Assembly (NCBI GenBank): GCA_002371315.1
Contig: DFHL01000123.1
Location: 1-15,228 of the forward strand
Direction of reading: 5' to 3'
DNA from: Bacteroidales bacterium UBA3724
GTDB lineage: Bacteria > Bacteroidota > Bacteroidia > Bacteroidales > P3
DNA: 15,228 nucleotides
The translations under genes and the position numbers were made by a program. Position 1 is the first letter of the stretch. Each line of letters starts with the position of its first letter. Under the pieces are notes generated by a model. It did no database searches. It worked only from the letters and a program-made list of their open reading frames with translations, and had not been told where the DNA came from. Positions 6,452-14,371 of the stretch are shown here, in pieces.

Positions 6452-8509
6452 ATGAAACGTATACTATCCGCCAAAGACATATCATCCCTTGTGCTGGCCC
6501 TTGCAATGTGGGCCACAGGCATCGCGCCCCTTGCCGCACAGGACACCACCAGCCGGCACACACCACAGCGCCAAGAACTTACACCCGTTGTCGTAACCAA
6601 AGGCAAGCGCCCGTCGGCGACGCTGTCGCAGGCGCCCGTGCAGGTGGTCGACAGCAAGCAGATGGAACGCAGCGGCGCGCTGCTGCTGAGCGATGCCGTC
6701 AGGCAGATGGCCGGCGTGACGCTGCGCGACTATGGCGGCGTCGGCGGTATGAAGACCGTCTCGGCGCGCGGCCTGGGCAGCCAGTTCAGCACGCTGAGCA
6801 TCGACGGCGTTGCCGTCAACGACGCCCAGAACGGGCAGGTGGACCTGGGGCGCTACCTGCTGGCAGGCAGCGCTTTCGTCAGCCTCAGCAACGGCCAGCA
6901 GGACGAGATGCTGCTGTCGGCACGCGCCACGGCGGCGGGCAGCGTCATCAATATGGAGACGCACGAACCATCGTTCCTGCCGGGCGAGCGGACGCATCTG
7001 CGGCTGGGCACCGAGGTGGGCAGCTTCGGGATGCTGTCGCCGTCGCTGAGCATCGACCGCCGGCTGGGCAAGCGGCTGTCGCTCACCGCTTTCGGCAACT
7101 GGCTGCAGAGCCGCGGCAACTATCCCTTCACGCTCTACTACACGCCCTCGCACCAGGACAGCTCGTCGGTCGAGCGGCGCGAGCATTCGGCGATGTGGAT
7201 GGCCACGGGCGACATTTCGCTTTTCTTCCGCCCCGCGCTGAACAGGCTGCTCACGGCCAAGGTGCACTATGTGCAGGGCCACCACGAGCTGCCGGGACCC
7301 GTGTTCTTCTACGTCAGCGGCGGCTCGGAAGAGACCCGGGAAAAACTCTTTTTTGCGCAGCTGAAATACAGCGAGGCATACAGGAAAATAAGCTGGCAAG
7401 CCATCGGCAAATACCAGTACACCAACGACATATACGAGAATTTCAAAGCCCCCACCCTGTCGCGCTACCAGATGAACGAGTATGGGCAGCAGGAGGGCTA
7501 CCTGTCGGGCAGCATCGTGTGGCGCCCGGCCGAGGGGCTGGCTGCCAGCCTGGCAAGCGATGCCGCGCTGACGACGCTGCACAGCAACCTGGCGACCAAC
7601 AGCGAGGTGCGTCGCGGTACGTCGCTGACCGCCGCCGCACTGCAGTGGTCGAGCCCGCGCCTCACGGCCAAAGCCAACCTGCTGGCCACGGTGGTCGGCG
7701 AGAAGGCCAGCGACAATCCCTACAGCGTCACCTACCGCCGGCTGTCGCCATACGCCGGCATCAACGTCAAACCGCTGGCCAAGAGCAATCTGCGTCTGCG
7801 CTATTTCTTCAAAGAGACCTACCGGGTGCCTAATTTCAGCGAGATGTACTATTTCGTTATGCCGCTGGACACGCTGCGGCCCGAATGCGCCAGCCAGCAC
7901 AACGTCGGCATCGCGCTGCCGCTGTGGCAGACCGTGAGCGGCGACTCGACGCTGACGAGCACCTTCTCGCTCACCGTCGACGGCTACCGCAACAGGGTGA
8001 AAGACAAGATTATCGCTGTTCCGCGACAGAATATGTTCATCTGGTCGACGATGAACCTTGGAAGGGTGGACATCACCGGTCTCGACATCAATGGCACCGC
8101 CGACTGGCGCTGGAGCAAGATAGGCATCAGTGCCACAGCGACATACAGCCTGCAGAACGCCGTGGACCACACCGATCCCGACAACCCCAAAACCTACGGC
8201 CACCAGATACCCTACACGCCGCGCCACAGCGGCGGACTGACGCTCTACGTGCAGCACCGCTGGGCGAACGTCGGCTACAACTGTATGCTTGTCGGACGCC
8301 GCTACGACCAGCAGCAGAACAGCGACGAATCGATGCTGCCGGCCTACGCCGACCACGGCATCACGGCCGACCGCACCTTCGAGCTGCCTGTGGGCGACCT
8401 GCGCGTGCAGGTGCAGGTGCTGAACCTGCTCGATGTGCAGTACGAGGTGGTCCGCTCCTACCCGATGATGGGCCGCAACTTCAGAGTTTCAATCAGATAC
8501 GAATTCTAA
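6452..8509 (+). CDS. btuB: TonB-dependent cobalamin receptor BtuB
   Basis: This outer-membrane receptor imports cobalamin into the periplasm using TonB energy. The 685-residue product has a signal peptide (residues 1-29, cleavage predicted before QDTT). A segment with ELTPVVVTKGKRP at 42-54 follows and may include the TonB-contacting part. The plug domain is at about 58-170 (LLLSDAVRQMAGV, SARGLGSQFSTLSIDGVAVND). A 22-strand-type barrel ends in RVSIRYEF with the terminal phenylalanine usual for outer-membrane barrels. It lacks the N-terminal carboxypeptidase-like domain of SusC proteins, so it is BtuB-like rather than a glycan receptor. Its specificity is inferred from the riboswitch directly upstream and the BtuG-like gene downstream. 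The frame stays open to 6287, inside the riboswitch; the ATG at 6452, with a normal signal peptide, is the real start. Confidence 0.95.
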   Translation: MKRILSAKDISSLVLALAMWATGIAPLAAQDTTSRHTPQRQELTPVVVTKGKRPSATLSQAPVQVVDSKQMERSGALLLSDAVRQMAGVTLRDYGGVGGMKTVSARGLGSQFSTLSIDGVAVNDAQNGQVDLGRYLLAGSAFVSLSNGQQDEMLLSARATAAGSVINMETHEPSFLPGERTHLRLGTEVGSFGMLSPSLSIDRRLGKRLSLTAFGNWLQSRGNYPFTLYYTPSHQDSSSVERREHSAMWMATGDISLFFRPALNRLLTAKVHYVQGHHELPGPVFFYVSGGSEETREKLFFAQLKYSEAYRKISWQAIGKYQYTNDIYENFKAPTLSRYQMNEYGQQEGYLSGSIVWRPAEGLAASLASDAALTTLHSNLATNSEVRRGTSLTAAALQWSSPRLTAKANLLATVVGEKASDNPYSVTYRRLSPYAGINVKPLAKSNLRLRYFFKETYRVPNFSEMYYFVMPLDTLRPECASQHNVGIALPLWQTVSGDSTLTSTFSLTVDGYRNRVKDKIIAVPRQNMFIWSTMNLGRVDITGLDINGTADWRWSKIGISATATYSLQNAVDHTDPDNPKTYGHQIPYTPRHSGGLTLYVQHRWANVGYNCMLVGRRYDQQQNSDESMLPAYADHGITADRTFELPVGDLRVQVQVLNLLDVQYEVVRSYPMMGRNFRVSIRYEF

Positions 8510-8530
8510 CAAATAATAATAATGATTCCT

Positions 8531-9616
8531 ATGAAAAAAACATTTCTCAAAGCAATGGCCGTGCTGACCGCTCTGTCGGCTACGGTATTTTTCACCGCTT
8601 GCGACGACGACCCCGTCAAGCCTGACGAAAACACCACCGAAGTCAGTTTCGAAAATCCGCGCTTTATGGCCGAAGCCGACGGAAGCATCTACGTCACCAG
8701 CTACTATCCGCTTGGCGTGGCACGCTTCGACATTGGACAGCAGAAGTTTACGGACTTCTGCAAGCTGGGCCAGTTCCATCCCGAAGGCATTGCTGCCGCC
8801 GGCGGCAAGCTCTACATTGCCAGCAGCAGCATCTCGGACGAGAGCGGCACCTACAGCTACGACAACAAGCTGTATGTCGTCGACATAGCCTCGTTCAAGC
8901 TGGTGGACAGCATCACTGTGGGCCTCAATCCGCAAATCGTTAAGCGGCTGGACGACAACCACATCGTGTTCAACACCTGGGGCAATTACACCACCGACCT
9001 TGGCGGCACCTACATCCTGAATACGAACAACAATGAGATTGTCGACCTGGACCAGCCCCTGACCAAATTCGACGTCTACAACGGCTCCGTCTACGGCTAC
9101 GCCACCACCTATAACGAGGACTACACGACGAGTACCAATTTCTACAAAATCGACGGCAGCAGCCACAATGTCACCACTATACTGGAGAACGAGCAGTTCT
9201 CGGACGGCATCTATGGCATCTCGGTCACCGGCGGCTACCTTGCCGTTTGCACCGACGGCAACTACATCGCCAAGGGCGACTGCCGTTTCTACAGCATCGG
9301 CGACGGGAGTTGGGCTCACACCTCAAGAGCCGGCCTCTTGCCGAGCAATGTTGTTGCCGACGGCTCCGACCGCTTCCTGATCCTCAACGAGGGCAACTGG
9401 GGCAAGAACAACGCCGGCATCACCCAGACGGGCATTTCGGACACGACCACCATCGACAACTACTTCGAACAGAGCAACAGCCGCGGCCTCGGCGACGTGG
9501 CACAGGACATCATCCTGGTCGACGGCAAAGCCTACATCACCGTCACTTTCAGCAACAGCCTCGAAATAATGAACCCCACCACCGGCAAATCGACCCGAAT
9601 CGCAACTTCAAAATAA
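8531..9616 (+). CDS. btuG: BtuG-like surface lipoprotein, predicted beta-propeller (DUF5074/YncE-like)
   Basis: BtuG is a surface lipoprotein that binds cobalamin very tightly and delivers it to its partner BtuB. The 361-residue product has a lipoprotein signal ending VFFTAC (C24), followed by DDD, the acidic pattern that marks surface export in Bacteroidota. The mature part shows repeated propeller-type strands, including GSIYVTSYYP, HPEGIAAAGGKLYIASS, NKLYVVDIASFKLVDSI, LNEGNWGKNNAGI and GLGDVAQDIILVDGKAYI. It starts 21 bases after btuB. An in-frame ATG also lies at 8522, but the 8531 ATG gives the cleaner signal peptide. The NEGN and GDVAQ block lies near the C-terminus (residues 286-336), whereas I recall it as N-terminal in most relatives. 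Cobalamin binding is inferred from context and family. Confidence 0.85.
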   Translation: MKKTFLKAMAVLTALSATVFFTACDDDPVKPDENTTEVSFENPRFMAEADGSIYVTSYYPLGVARFDIGQQKFTDFCKLGQFHPEGIAAAGGKLYIASSSISDESGTYSYDNKLYVVDIASFKLVDSITVGLNPQIVKRLDDNHIVFNTWGNYTTDLGGTYILNTNNNEIVDLDQPLTKFDVYNGSVYGYATTYNEDYTTSTNFYKIDGSSHNVTTILENEQFSDGIYGISVTGGYLAVCTDGNYIAKGDCRFYSIGDGSWAHTSRAGLLPSNVVADGSDRFLILNEGNWGKNNAGITQTGISDTTTIDNYFEQSNSRGLGDVAQDIILVDGKAYITVTFSNSLEIMNPTTGKSTRIATSK

Positions 9617-9636
9617 GGGAAGAAAACATCAACAAA

Positions 9637-9663
9637 AAAAGGCTGCCGATACGGCAGCCTTTT
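9637..9663. terminator. Bidirectional intrinsic terminator between btuG and the PHP gene
   Basis: GGCTGCCG (9641-9648) and CGGCAGCC (9652-9659) pair around a 3-base loop, and flanking A and T runs extend the stem to about 12 bp. Plus-strand transcripts exit through TTTTATTTT and minus-strand transcripts through a T run (9634-9640). It therefore closes btuB-btuG and the converging minus-strand PHP gene that stops at 9687. Confidence 0.92.
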
Positions 9664-9686
9664 ATTTTGCAATTAGTGCATATGAC

Positions 9687-10469
9687 TCACTTAATCCGCG
9701 GCAGCTTGTGATCGCGGAAGTAGTCGGTGTCGATGCTGCGGCCGTCGGCGCCGGCGAGGGCCAGGCGGAACTCGTCGAAGGTGCGGTGGGCCATATAGAT
9801 GACATTATAGACATCGCCCACATTGTCAATAAAATGAGCATCACTGTCGGTAATGAAATTGAACCGTTTCAGGTAGGCAAACTTCTTCAGCTGCTCGGCC
9901 TTGGTGGTGCGGAAATTGATTTCCAGCCCGTCGGCCTTTAGGTCGGGCGGCACGAAACCCAGCTGGCTCATCAGCGACGTTGTGCCCTTGTTGATGTGCG
10001 CCGGAACAAAAAGCCCCCCGATGCGGTGCACCTCGTCGTAGATGCCGTCGAGGTCGACATCGATGGCGTTGAGCAGATGGTATTCCTCTTCGCCGACAAT
10101 CTCGTCCTCCTCGTCCACAATAAGCTGATAGCCAAATCGGTCCTCGTCGTTGGGGATAGGCGGAAGATGCGCGTCAAGAAACTCCTGAAACTCATCCAGC
10201 TGTGCATCGTCGGCGAAATAGCAGAGACAGTGCGTCTCCTCTTGTGACGTAACTTCCACTCCTCCAAGCACAAACAGGCCGTTCTCGCGACCCAACTTCT
10301 GCGTCACCTTGACCTGGCGCGTAGTGTTATGGTCCGAGATGGCAATCATATCCAGCCCCCTTGCCAGAGCGTGCTTCACGATGGCCGAAGGGCTCATCTC
10401 GAGGTCGCCACAGGGCGACAGGACTGTGTGGATATGCAGGTCTGCCTTGTATGGATGCAGGTCGTCCAC
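9687..10469 (-). CDS. PHP-domain metal-dependent phosphoesterase
   Basis: The 260-residue product is a PHP-superfamily protein, a metal-dependent phosphoesterase fold. All expected metal-ligand motifs are present: DLHIHT (D10, H12, H14), SDHN (D46, H47), GGVEVT (E72), H80, PAH (H158) and DSDAH (D208, D210, H212). It is a stand-alone domain, not part of a DNA polymerase. The start is GTG at 10469, 6 bases after the stop of the DRTGG-domain gene, so the two are almost surely cotranscribed. The substrate is unknown. In some anaerobes, as I recall, a DRTGG-PHP pair sits beside hydrogenase genes; none are here. Confidence 0.92.
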   Translation of the reverse strand: MDDLHPYKADLHIHTVLSPCGDLEMSPSAIVKHALARGLDMIAISDHNTTRQVKVTQKLGRENGLFVLGGVEVTSQEETHCLCYFADDAQLDEFQEFLDAHLPPIPNDEDRFGYQLIVDEEDEIVGEEEYHLLNAIDVDLDGIYDEVHRIGGLFVPAHINKGTTSLMSQLGFVPPDLKADGLEINFRTTKAEQLKKFAYLKRFNFITDSDAHFIDNVGDVYNVIYMAHRTFDEFRLALAGADGRSIDTDYFRDHKLPRIK

Positions 10470-10475
10470 AATGCT

Positions 10476-10811
10476 TTATTTGTGCAGCAACTCGTAGATT
10501 TTGCCGGCAGTCTCAAAGGTCTCGGCATCGGTCGAAAGGAAAGGAATGCCCTCTTCGTTGCTCTGCTCGAGGGTGTCTTCGCTGGCCGACTGGCCTTTGA
10601 CGAGGATCACGGCGGCAAGCTCCTTGAGCGAAGCGATGGCCATCACATTCTTGTGCGTCTGCAGCGTCACCCAGATGTTGCCCATCTCGGCGTTGCCCAT
10701 AACATCGCTCAACAAATCGCTGACATAGCAGCCTTCAACTTCCTTATCCAGGCCCTGTTCGCCCGAAAGCACTTTGAGGTTCAACGCCTCAACGACATCT
10801 CTAACTTTCAT
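10476..10811 (-). CDS. DRTGG-domain protein
   Basis: The 111-residue product resembles stand-alone DRTGG-domain proteins. It starts with MKVRDVVEALNLKVLSG and continues with GCYVSDLLSDVMGNA (about 27-41), WVTLQTHKNVMAIASL (47-62), an AAVILVKG strand and IPFLSTDAETFETAGKIYELL at the C-terminus. DRTGG domains in larger proteins are linked to nucleotide or regulatory-ligand binding; the role of the single-domain form is not established. It is first in a two-gene unit with the PHP gene (6-base gap). A -7-like TATATTTG (10865-10872) lies about 55 bases upstream. The family call rests on pattern similarity and should be tested by profile search. Confidence 0.8.
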   Translation of the reverse strand: MKVRDVVEALNLKVLSGEQGLDKEVEGCYVSDLLSDVMGNAEMGNIWVTLQTHKNVMAIASLKELAAVILVKGQSASEDTLEQSNEEGIPFLSTDAETFETAGKIYELLHK

Positions 10812-10864
10812 ATCTATTTTATTTTTAATTTATTATCCGATTTGTATGAATTAATTTGAAAGTA

Positions 10865-10897
10865 CAAATATACAATTTTTTTCGTTTCTACGCCACA
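10865..10897 (-). promoter_or_regulatory. Probable promoter of the DRTGG-PHP pair
   Basis: The minus strand has TATATTTG (10865-10872), an exact TAnnTTTG match. A near-match upstream box, TGTG (10894-10897), lies 21 bases away. It sits in the 100-base gap after rlmH, the only sizeable gap on this side of the window. A transcript leader of about 45 bases would result. Confidence 0.5.
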
Positions 10898-10911
10898 CGG
10901 GCGAAAAAGTT

Positions 10912-11385
10912 TTATTCGTTATGGTACGGTTCGTGGCGCAGAATGGTGAAAGCACGATACAGCTGCTCGACGAAAAAGAGTCGCACCATCTGGTGGTTGA
11001 AGGTCATCTTGGAAAGCGACACCTTGCCGCTTGCGGCAGCATAGACACACGGAGCGAAACCGAAGGCCCCGCCGACGACGAAGGCAAGATTGCGCACGCC
11101 GGCATTCATTTGTTTCTGAAGATATTGTGCAAAATCCACAGAAGTATGCTGCTCACCGTGCTCGTCGAGCAGAACAACGCGGTCGCACTTTTCCAGCTGG
11201 CGCAGCAAGAGGGCGGCCTCGCGCTCCTTCACCTCGTCAGGCGACGCGCCCTTCTGATCTTTAAGTGCCGGAATGACAACCATTTCGAAGTTGACATAAT
11301 GCTTCAGTCTGGCCACATAGACATCAATGCCCTGCTGCAGATATTTCTCATCCGTTTTGCCGACGACAATCAATTTGATATTCAT
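10912..11385 (-). CDS. rlmH: 23S rRNA (pseudouridine1915-N3)-methyltransferase RlmH
   Basis: RlmH is a small SPOUT-class enzyme that methylates pseudouridine 1915 in helix 69 of 23S rRNA, acting on assembled ribosomes. The 157-residue product matches the family in length. It shows VVLLDEHGEQHTS (70-82), the SAM-binding knot FVVGGAFGF (102-110), LSKMTFNHQMVRLFFVEQLYRAF (124-146) and the C-terminal YHNE. It is the last gene of the likely ftsE-to-rlmH operon, 11 bases after the methyltransferase gene. I see no clear terminator after it, only a weak CGCC/GGCG hairpin without a T run. Confidence 0.97.
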   Translation of the reverse strand: MNIKLIVVGKTDEKYLQQGIDVYVARLKHYVNFEMVVIPALKDQKGASPDEVKEREAALLLRQLEKCDRVVLLDEHGEQHTSVDFAQYLQKQMNAGVRNLAFVVGGAFGFAPCVYAAASGKVSLSKMTFNHQMVRLFFVEQLYRAFTILRHEPYHNE

Positions 11386-11396
11386 AGCACTGGCAT

Positions 11397-12419
11397 TCAG
11401 CTTACAATCAAATAAATAAACGGTGCGACACTCAAAGCCTTCTTGCAGCAGCGGCGCTGGCGCAGGCCGGAAGGCTCGCCCGACGGCGCCTTGTCGATGA
11501 TGGCGTTATAGTGGCGGCTCATCCAAAGCTTAGGGCCGTGGCGATGAGTATTGTAGCGGCCCGGTAGCACGCTGAGGCTAAAGCCATAAGGCAGCAGCAA
11601 CTGCCGATAGTCGTCGACCGGCAGGATACGCTCCGTCCAATTCCCCGTTTCGGGGTTGCAGGTATTGTCAGGGTCGAGCAGCAGGTTGGGCGACTGCGAC
11701 TCCACAGCGCGTTCCACATCGCTGTAAATCAACCCCCTTGTATTATCGGCCCAATAGTCCAGCTCGCGCTCCGACATCTCAGGCTGAAGCTTCTGGATAA
11801 AGTCGCGCCGCATTTGCCAGTATCCCTTCCTGAGCGTCGTGCCAAGCTCGTCGGCCTGCATAGCCTTGCGCAAACGCCTGGCAACGCGCTGGTTGAACGG
11901 ATTCGACGCCGTGGTGAAAATCATCTTCATTGCTGGCGAAATCTCGTGCAGCATAGCAAAAAAATCGTCCAGCACATAGATATGCTCGATAACATCCATC
12001 GCAAGAACGCCGTTGGGCACCACACCATTGTCGCGGCACCAGTCGCGCAGCGTCGCCGCATCGCCCTGCAGCACAATGTCGGGCTTCGCGTCGAGCATCT
12101 CGCCCAGCAGTTGCACGGTCTGCAACGCGCCAGGGCTGTAGTCGACATATATAACATTGCCAAAATCAAGCTTTTTGGCCAAAATGCTCAGCAATCCGTG
12201 TCCGCCGCCATAGTCGACAATAGTGATTCTGTCGGGCGACAGATTGCACATCTCCAGCATACGGTCCAGGACCCCGCGATAGATGTCGAGATAGTACTCC
12301 GCTGCGTCGAGGGTGCGCTGCAAGGCCGCACGGCTGCCCGACGGCAGGTCCAGCTTGCGCACACTGATCCCGGCAAGGGCGGCGGCCAGCCCAGACTGGA
12401 TAGCATCAGGAGTATTCAT
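11397..12419 (-). CDS. Class I SAM-dependent methyltransferase, substrate unknown
   Basis: The 340-residue product contains a class I methyltransferase fold: motif I VDYGGGHG (68-75), acidic motif II YVDYSP (91-96) and MDVIEHIYVLDDFF (141-154). A long C-terminal part of about 180 residues is of no kind I recognise and contains the aromatic, charged stretch TLRKGYWQMRRDF. The tail ends in a short hydrophobic run, FIYLIV. The ATG at 12419 is preferred; the frame can be read two codons further to a TTG. The start is 6 bases after the stop of the FemAB/GNAT-like gene and the stop is 11 bases before rlmH, so it is in the same operon. The pairing suggests a shared modification step, perhaps on an envelope molecule; that is inference. 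Confidence 0.85.
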   Translation of the reverse strand: MNTPDAIQSGLAAALAGISVRKLDLPSGSRAALQRTLDAAEYYLDIYRGVLDRMLEMCNLSPDRITIVDYGGGHGLLSILAKKLDFGNVIYVDYSPGALQTVQLLGEMLDAKPDIVLQGDAATLRDWCRDNGVVPNGVLAMDVIEHIYVLDDFFAMLHEISPAMKMIFTTASNPFNQRVARRLRKAMQADELGTTLRKGYWQMRRDFIQKLQPEMSERELDYWADNTRGLIYSDVERAVESQSPNLLLDPDNTCNPETGNWTERILPVDDYRQLLLPYGFSLSVLPGRYNTHRHGPKLWMSRHYNAIIDKAPSGEPSGLRQRRCCKKALSVAPFIYLIVS

Positions 12420-12425
12420 ACACAA

Positions 12426-13382
12426 TTATTTATGCAATTTTACAAAGAATTCAACCAACGGATTGCCATATTTGCTGATTTCAAAAAAAGGAGTCTGCAC
12501 CGCGCCGAACGACCTGTAGAAATACTCGATACCCTCATCCATACTCCCTTCGAAATCAAAAGCAAGCGTCTTGTCGCTCAAATACTTGATCAGTTCCCAG
12601 AAAAGCGTCTCACTGTGGCCGCTTTTGTGCAGCGACATATCCTGCGCCGACATCAGCGAGTAGGCACAGCGGCTGTCGTAGGCCACAAAGCGAGCCGCCA
12701 AAAGGCGCCCCTCGGCGTCGAACAGCGAAGCGATGACACCGTTGCCGCGGCCGACGGCCGTGCGGCACACGCGCTCTATCAGCCTCTTGTCCAGCACATC
12801 ACGCTTGCCTTTAGCAGCCCAATAGCTGGCGTGGAAATCCGCAAACTCGTCCGCAGCCATATCGAAGCGGACGCTGGTCGCCGCCTCATAGCGCCGAATC
12901 TTGCGTTGGCGCTTTTCGGCATCGAAAGCATCGAAAACACGCTGCGTGTCGCGGATGTCTGGGATGCGGTAGGTGTAGCGCGTAGTCTGCTTGTAACCAG
13001 CCCAATAGAACGGCAGCCAGTTGGTAACCGCAGGCGACAGGTTCTGCAGGAAAACCGAAGGCTTGCGGCCTTCGACCTGCTGCAGCAGCTGCGCCACCGT
13101 ATGCTTTTCGAAATCAAGCCGATGACTCTCGCTTATGCCCTGCGGATAGAAGAAAACCGGACCCGAAAACTGCGTCAGCTGCGGCTGGACGACATACGTG
13201 ATGCACCCCTTCCGGCCATAATGGTAAGGCATAGCCCCCGTCGGGCGGTCGCCGTCGAAGGCCAGAGCCACATCCCACAGCTTCCCCTCGCAGACCGCTT
13301 CCATCCACCAATGCTGCAAAAAAAGGGGAACACAATATTCCCCCGATTCGCAGAGTTCCCGATATTTCTCCTTGTTAGACAA
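12426..13382 (-). CDS. FemAB/GNAT-like acyltransferase, substrate unknown
   Basis: The product resembles Bacteroidota proteins annotated as GNAT-family or FemAB-like transferases. Features are KEKYRELC near the N-terminus, VPLFLQHWWMEAV (18-30), GAMPYHYGRKG, the PQLTQFSGPVFFYPQG segment and a C-terminal GNAT-like half with LLAARFVAYD, GHSETLFWELIKYL and LAFDFEGSMDEGIEYFYRSFGA. FemAB enzymes add amino acids to peptidoglycan stems, while GNAT proteins acylate varied targets; the substrate here is open. No ATG exists before residue 27 or so. The best start is TTG at 13382 (318 residues), 22 bases after the OmpA-family stop. A frame reading back to 13637 only overlaps the upstream gene and is not credible. 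Confidence 0.8.
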   Translation of the reverse strand: MSNKEKYRELCESGEYCVPLFLQHWWMEAVCEGKLWDVALAFDGDRPTGAMPYHYGRKGCITYVVQPQLTQFSGPVFFYPQGISESHRLDFEKHTVAQLLQQVEGRKPSVFLQNLSPAVTNWLPFYWAGYKQTTRYTYRIPDIRDTQRVFDAFDAEKRQRKIRRYEAATSVRFDMAADEFADFHASYWAAKGKRDVLDKRLIERVCRTAVGRGNGVIASLFDAEGRLLAARFVAYDSRCAYSLMSAQDMSLHKSGHSETLFWELIKYLSDKTLAFDFEGSMDEGIEYFYRSFGAVQTPFFEISKYGNPLVEFFVKLHK

Positions 13383-13404
13383 AAGATTACAGTATTTCTC
13401 CGTA

Positions 13405-14328
13405 CTATTGTATGATGATAGCCACGCGGTTGTTGGCAATGCGGCCCTCATAGGTCGAATTGTCGCCGATGGGGTCGGCCGTGCCTTTGGCCTCGATCTC
13501 GATGCGATACTCGCTGACGCCGCGGGCCACCAGGCGCTTCTTGATTTCCACCGCCCTCTGGCGCGACAGGCCCAGGTTGTAGGCCTCGGTGCCCGTATTG
13601 TCGCTATAGCCGCGCAGCAGCACCTCGAGGCGCTCATTCTGAAGCATATAGGTAGCCAGACTGTCGATCATCGGCTCCCAGCTTTCGACCACCGTAGCGT
13701 CGTTGGGGAAGAACTTCACATCCTTGAACGACTTGGCACCTTCGGCCGCCGAAGGGAACAGGTTGATCTTCTTGGTGCCGAAATAGAGCAGCAAACCGAC
13801 GTGAAGAAGCTGGTCGGCAGGCTGTTCGGTGGTGAAGAAGTCCGACCCCTGCCAGTAGCGGTAGTCCACCTGCGCCACGTTGAGCTGCAGCTTGTTCTTC
13901 AGCTTCTCGTCGGCGGCCCAGGCCTGGTAGGTTTTGAGGGCCTCGAGGGCCTCTTCCCTGCCCTGCTCAATCAGCTGCTCGCGCTGCGCGTCGTCTGTCA
14001 CATTGGGGTTGACGGCAAAGACGGCGCAGATGCGCATCGGCGAGCGTGCCACGGTGGTCAGGTAGTTCATCACCGGCGTGAAGTTGCCCCATTCGGGACG
14101 GCGTTCCCCGGTCAGGGCCGGGATGGTCGAATAGTCGAAGTCGCAATAATATATCTTCTTGGCGTCGAAGGTGGTAAACTTCCAGATCGAGTCATAGTCG
14201 CTCTTGCGCACTTTCTGTTTGCCCTCGATGAAAGGGCTCACGACCTTGGCGCCTTTTTTTGTGTTTTGCGCGTTGGCAGCCATCGGTGCCAGCAGGGCCA
14301 CAAGCAGTAGAAGAGTCAGTTTTTTCAT
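13405..14328 (-). CDS. OmpA-family outer-membrane or periplasmic protein
   Basis: The 307-residue product has a clear signal peptide (1-20, MKKLTLLLLVALLAPMAANA, cut before QNTKK). A middle region of about 180 residues is of unknown fold and lacks an obvious barrel. The C-terminal OmpA domain (about 203-307) has VKFFPNDATVV, LRGYSDNTGTEAYNLGLSRQRA, RIEIEAKGTADPI and NNRVAIIIQ. D243 and R258 occupy the peptidoglycan-binding Asp and Arg positions of the family, so the domain should bind the wall. It follows ftsE by 43 bases and precedes the FemAB-like gene by 22 bases. A role in anchoring the envelope is family-based inference. Confidence 0.9.
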   Translation of the reverse strand: MKKLTLLLLVALLAPMAANAQNTKKGAKVVSPFIEGKQKVRKSDYDSIWKFTTFDAKKIYYCDFDYSTIPALTGERRPEWGNFTPVMNYLTTVARSPMRICAVFAVNPNVTDDAQREQLIEQGREEALEALKTYQAWAADEKLKNKLQLNVAQVDYRYWQGSDFFTTEQPADQLLHVGLLLYFGTKKINLFPSAAEGAKSFKDVKFFPNDATVVESWEPMIDSLATYMLQNERLEVLLRGYSDNTGTEAYNLGLSRQRAVEIKKRLVARGVSEYRIEIEAKGTADPIGDNSTYEGRIANNRVAIIIQ

Positions 14329-14371
14329 CTGTCGATTATTTAGTTTGGGTATTAACGTAGCCGTTTAAAGT

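Noticed and set aside
6482..8356. A 624-codon minus-strand open frame opposite btuB
   Set aside because: It is a shadow of btuB; the translated product is low in pattern and has no recognisable domain.
11814..13415. A 533-codon plus-strand open frame across the methyltransferase and FemAB-like genes
   Set aside because: It spans two real genes and their junction on the other strand and shows no domain, so it is a composition artefact.
13383..13637. Upstream extension of the FemAB-like gene
   Set aside because: It overlaps the conserved C-terminus of the OmpA-family protein in another frame and encodes an unlikely Arg/Ala/Cys-rich segment.
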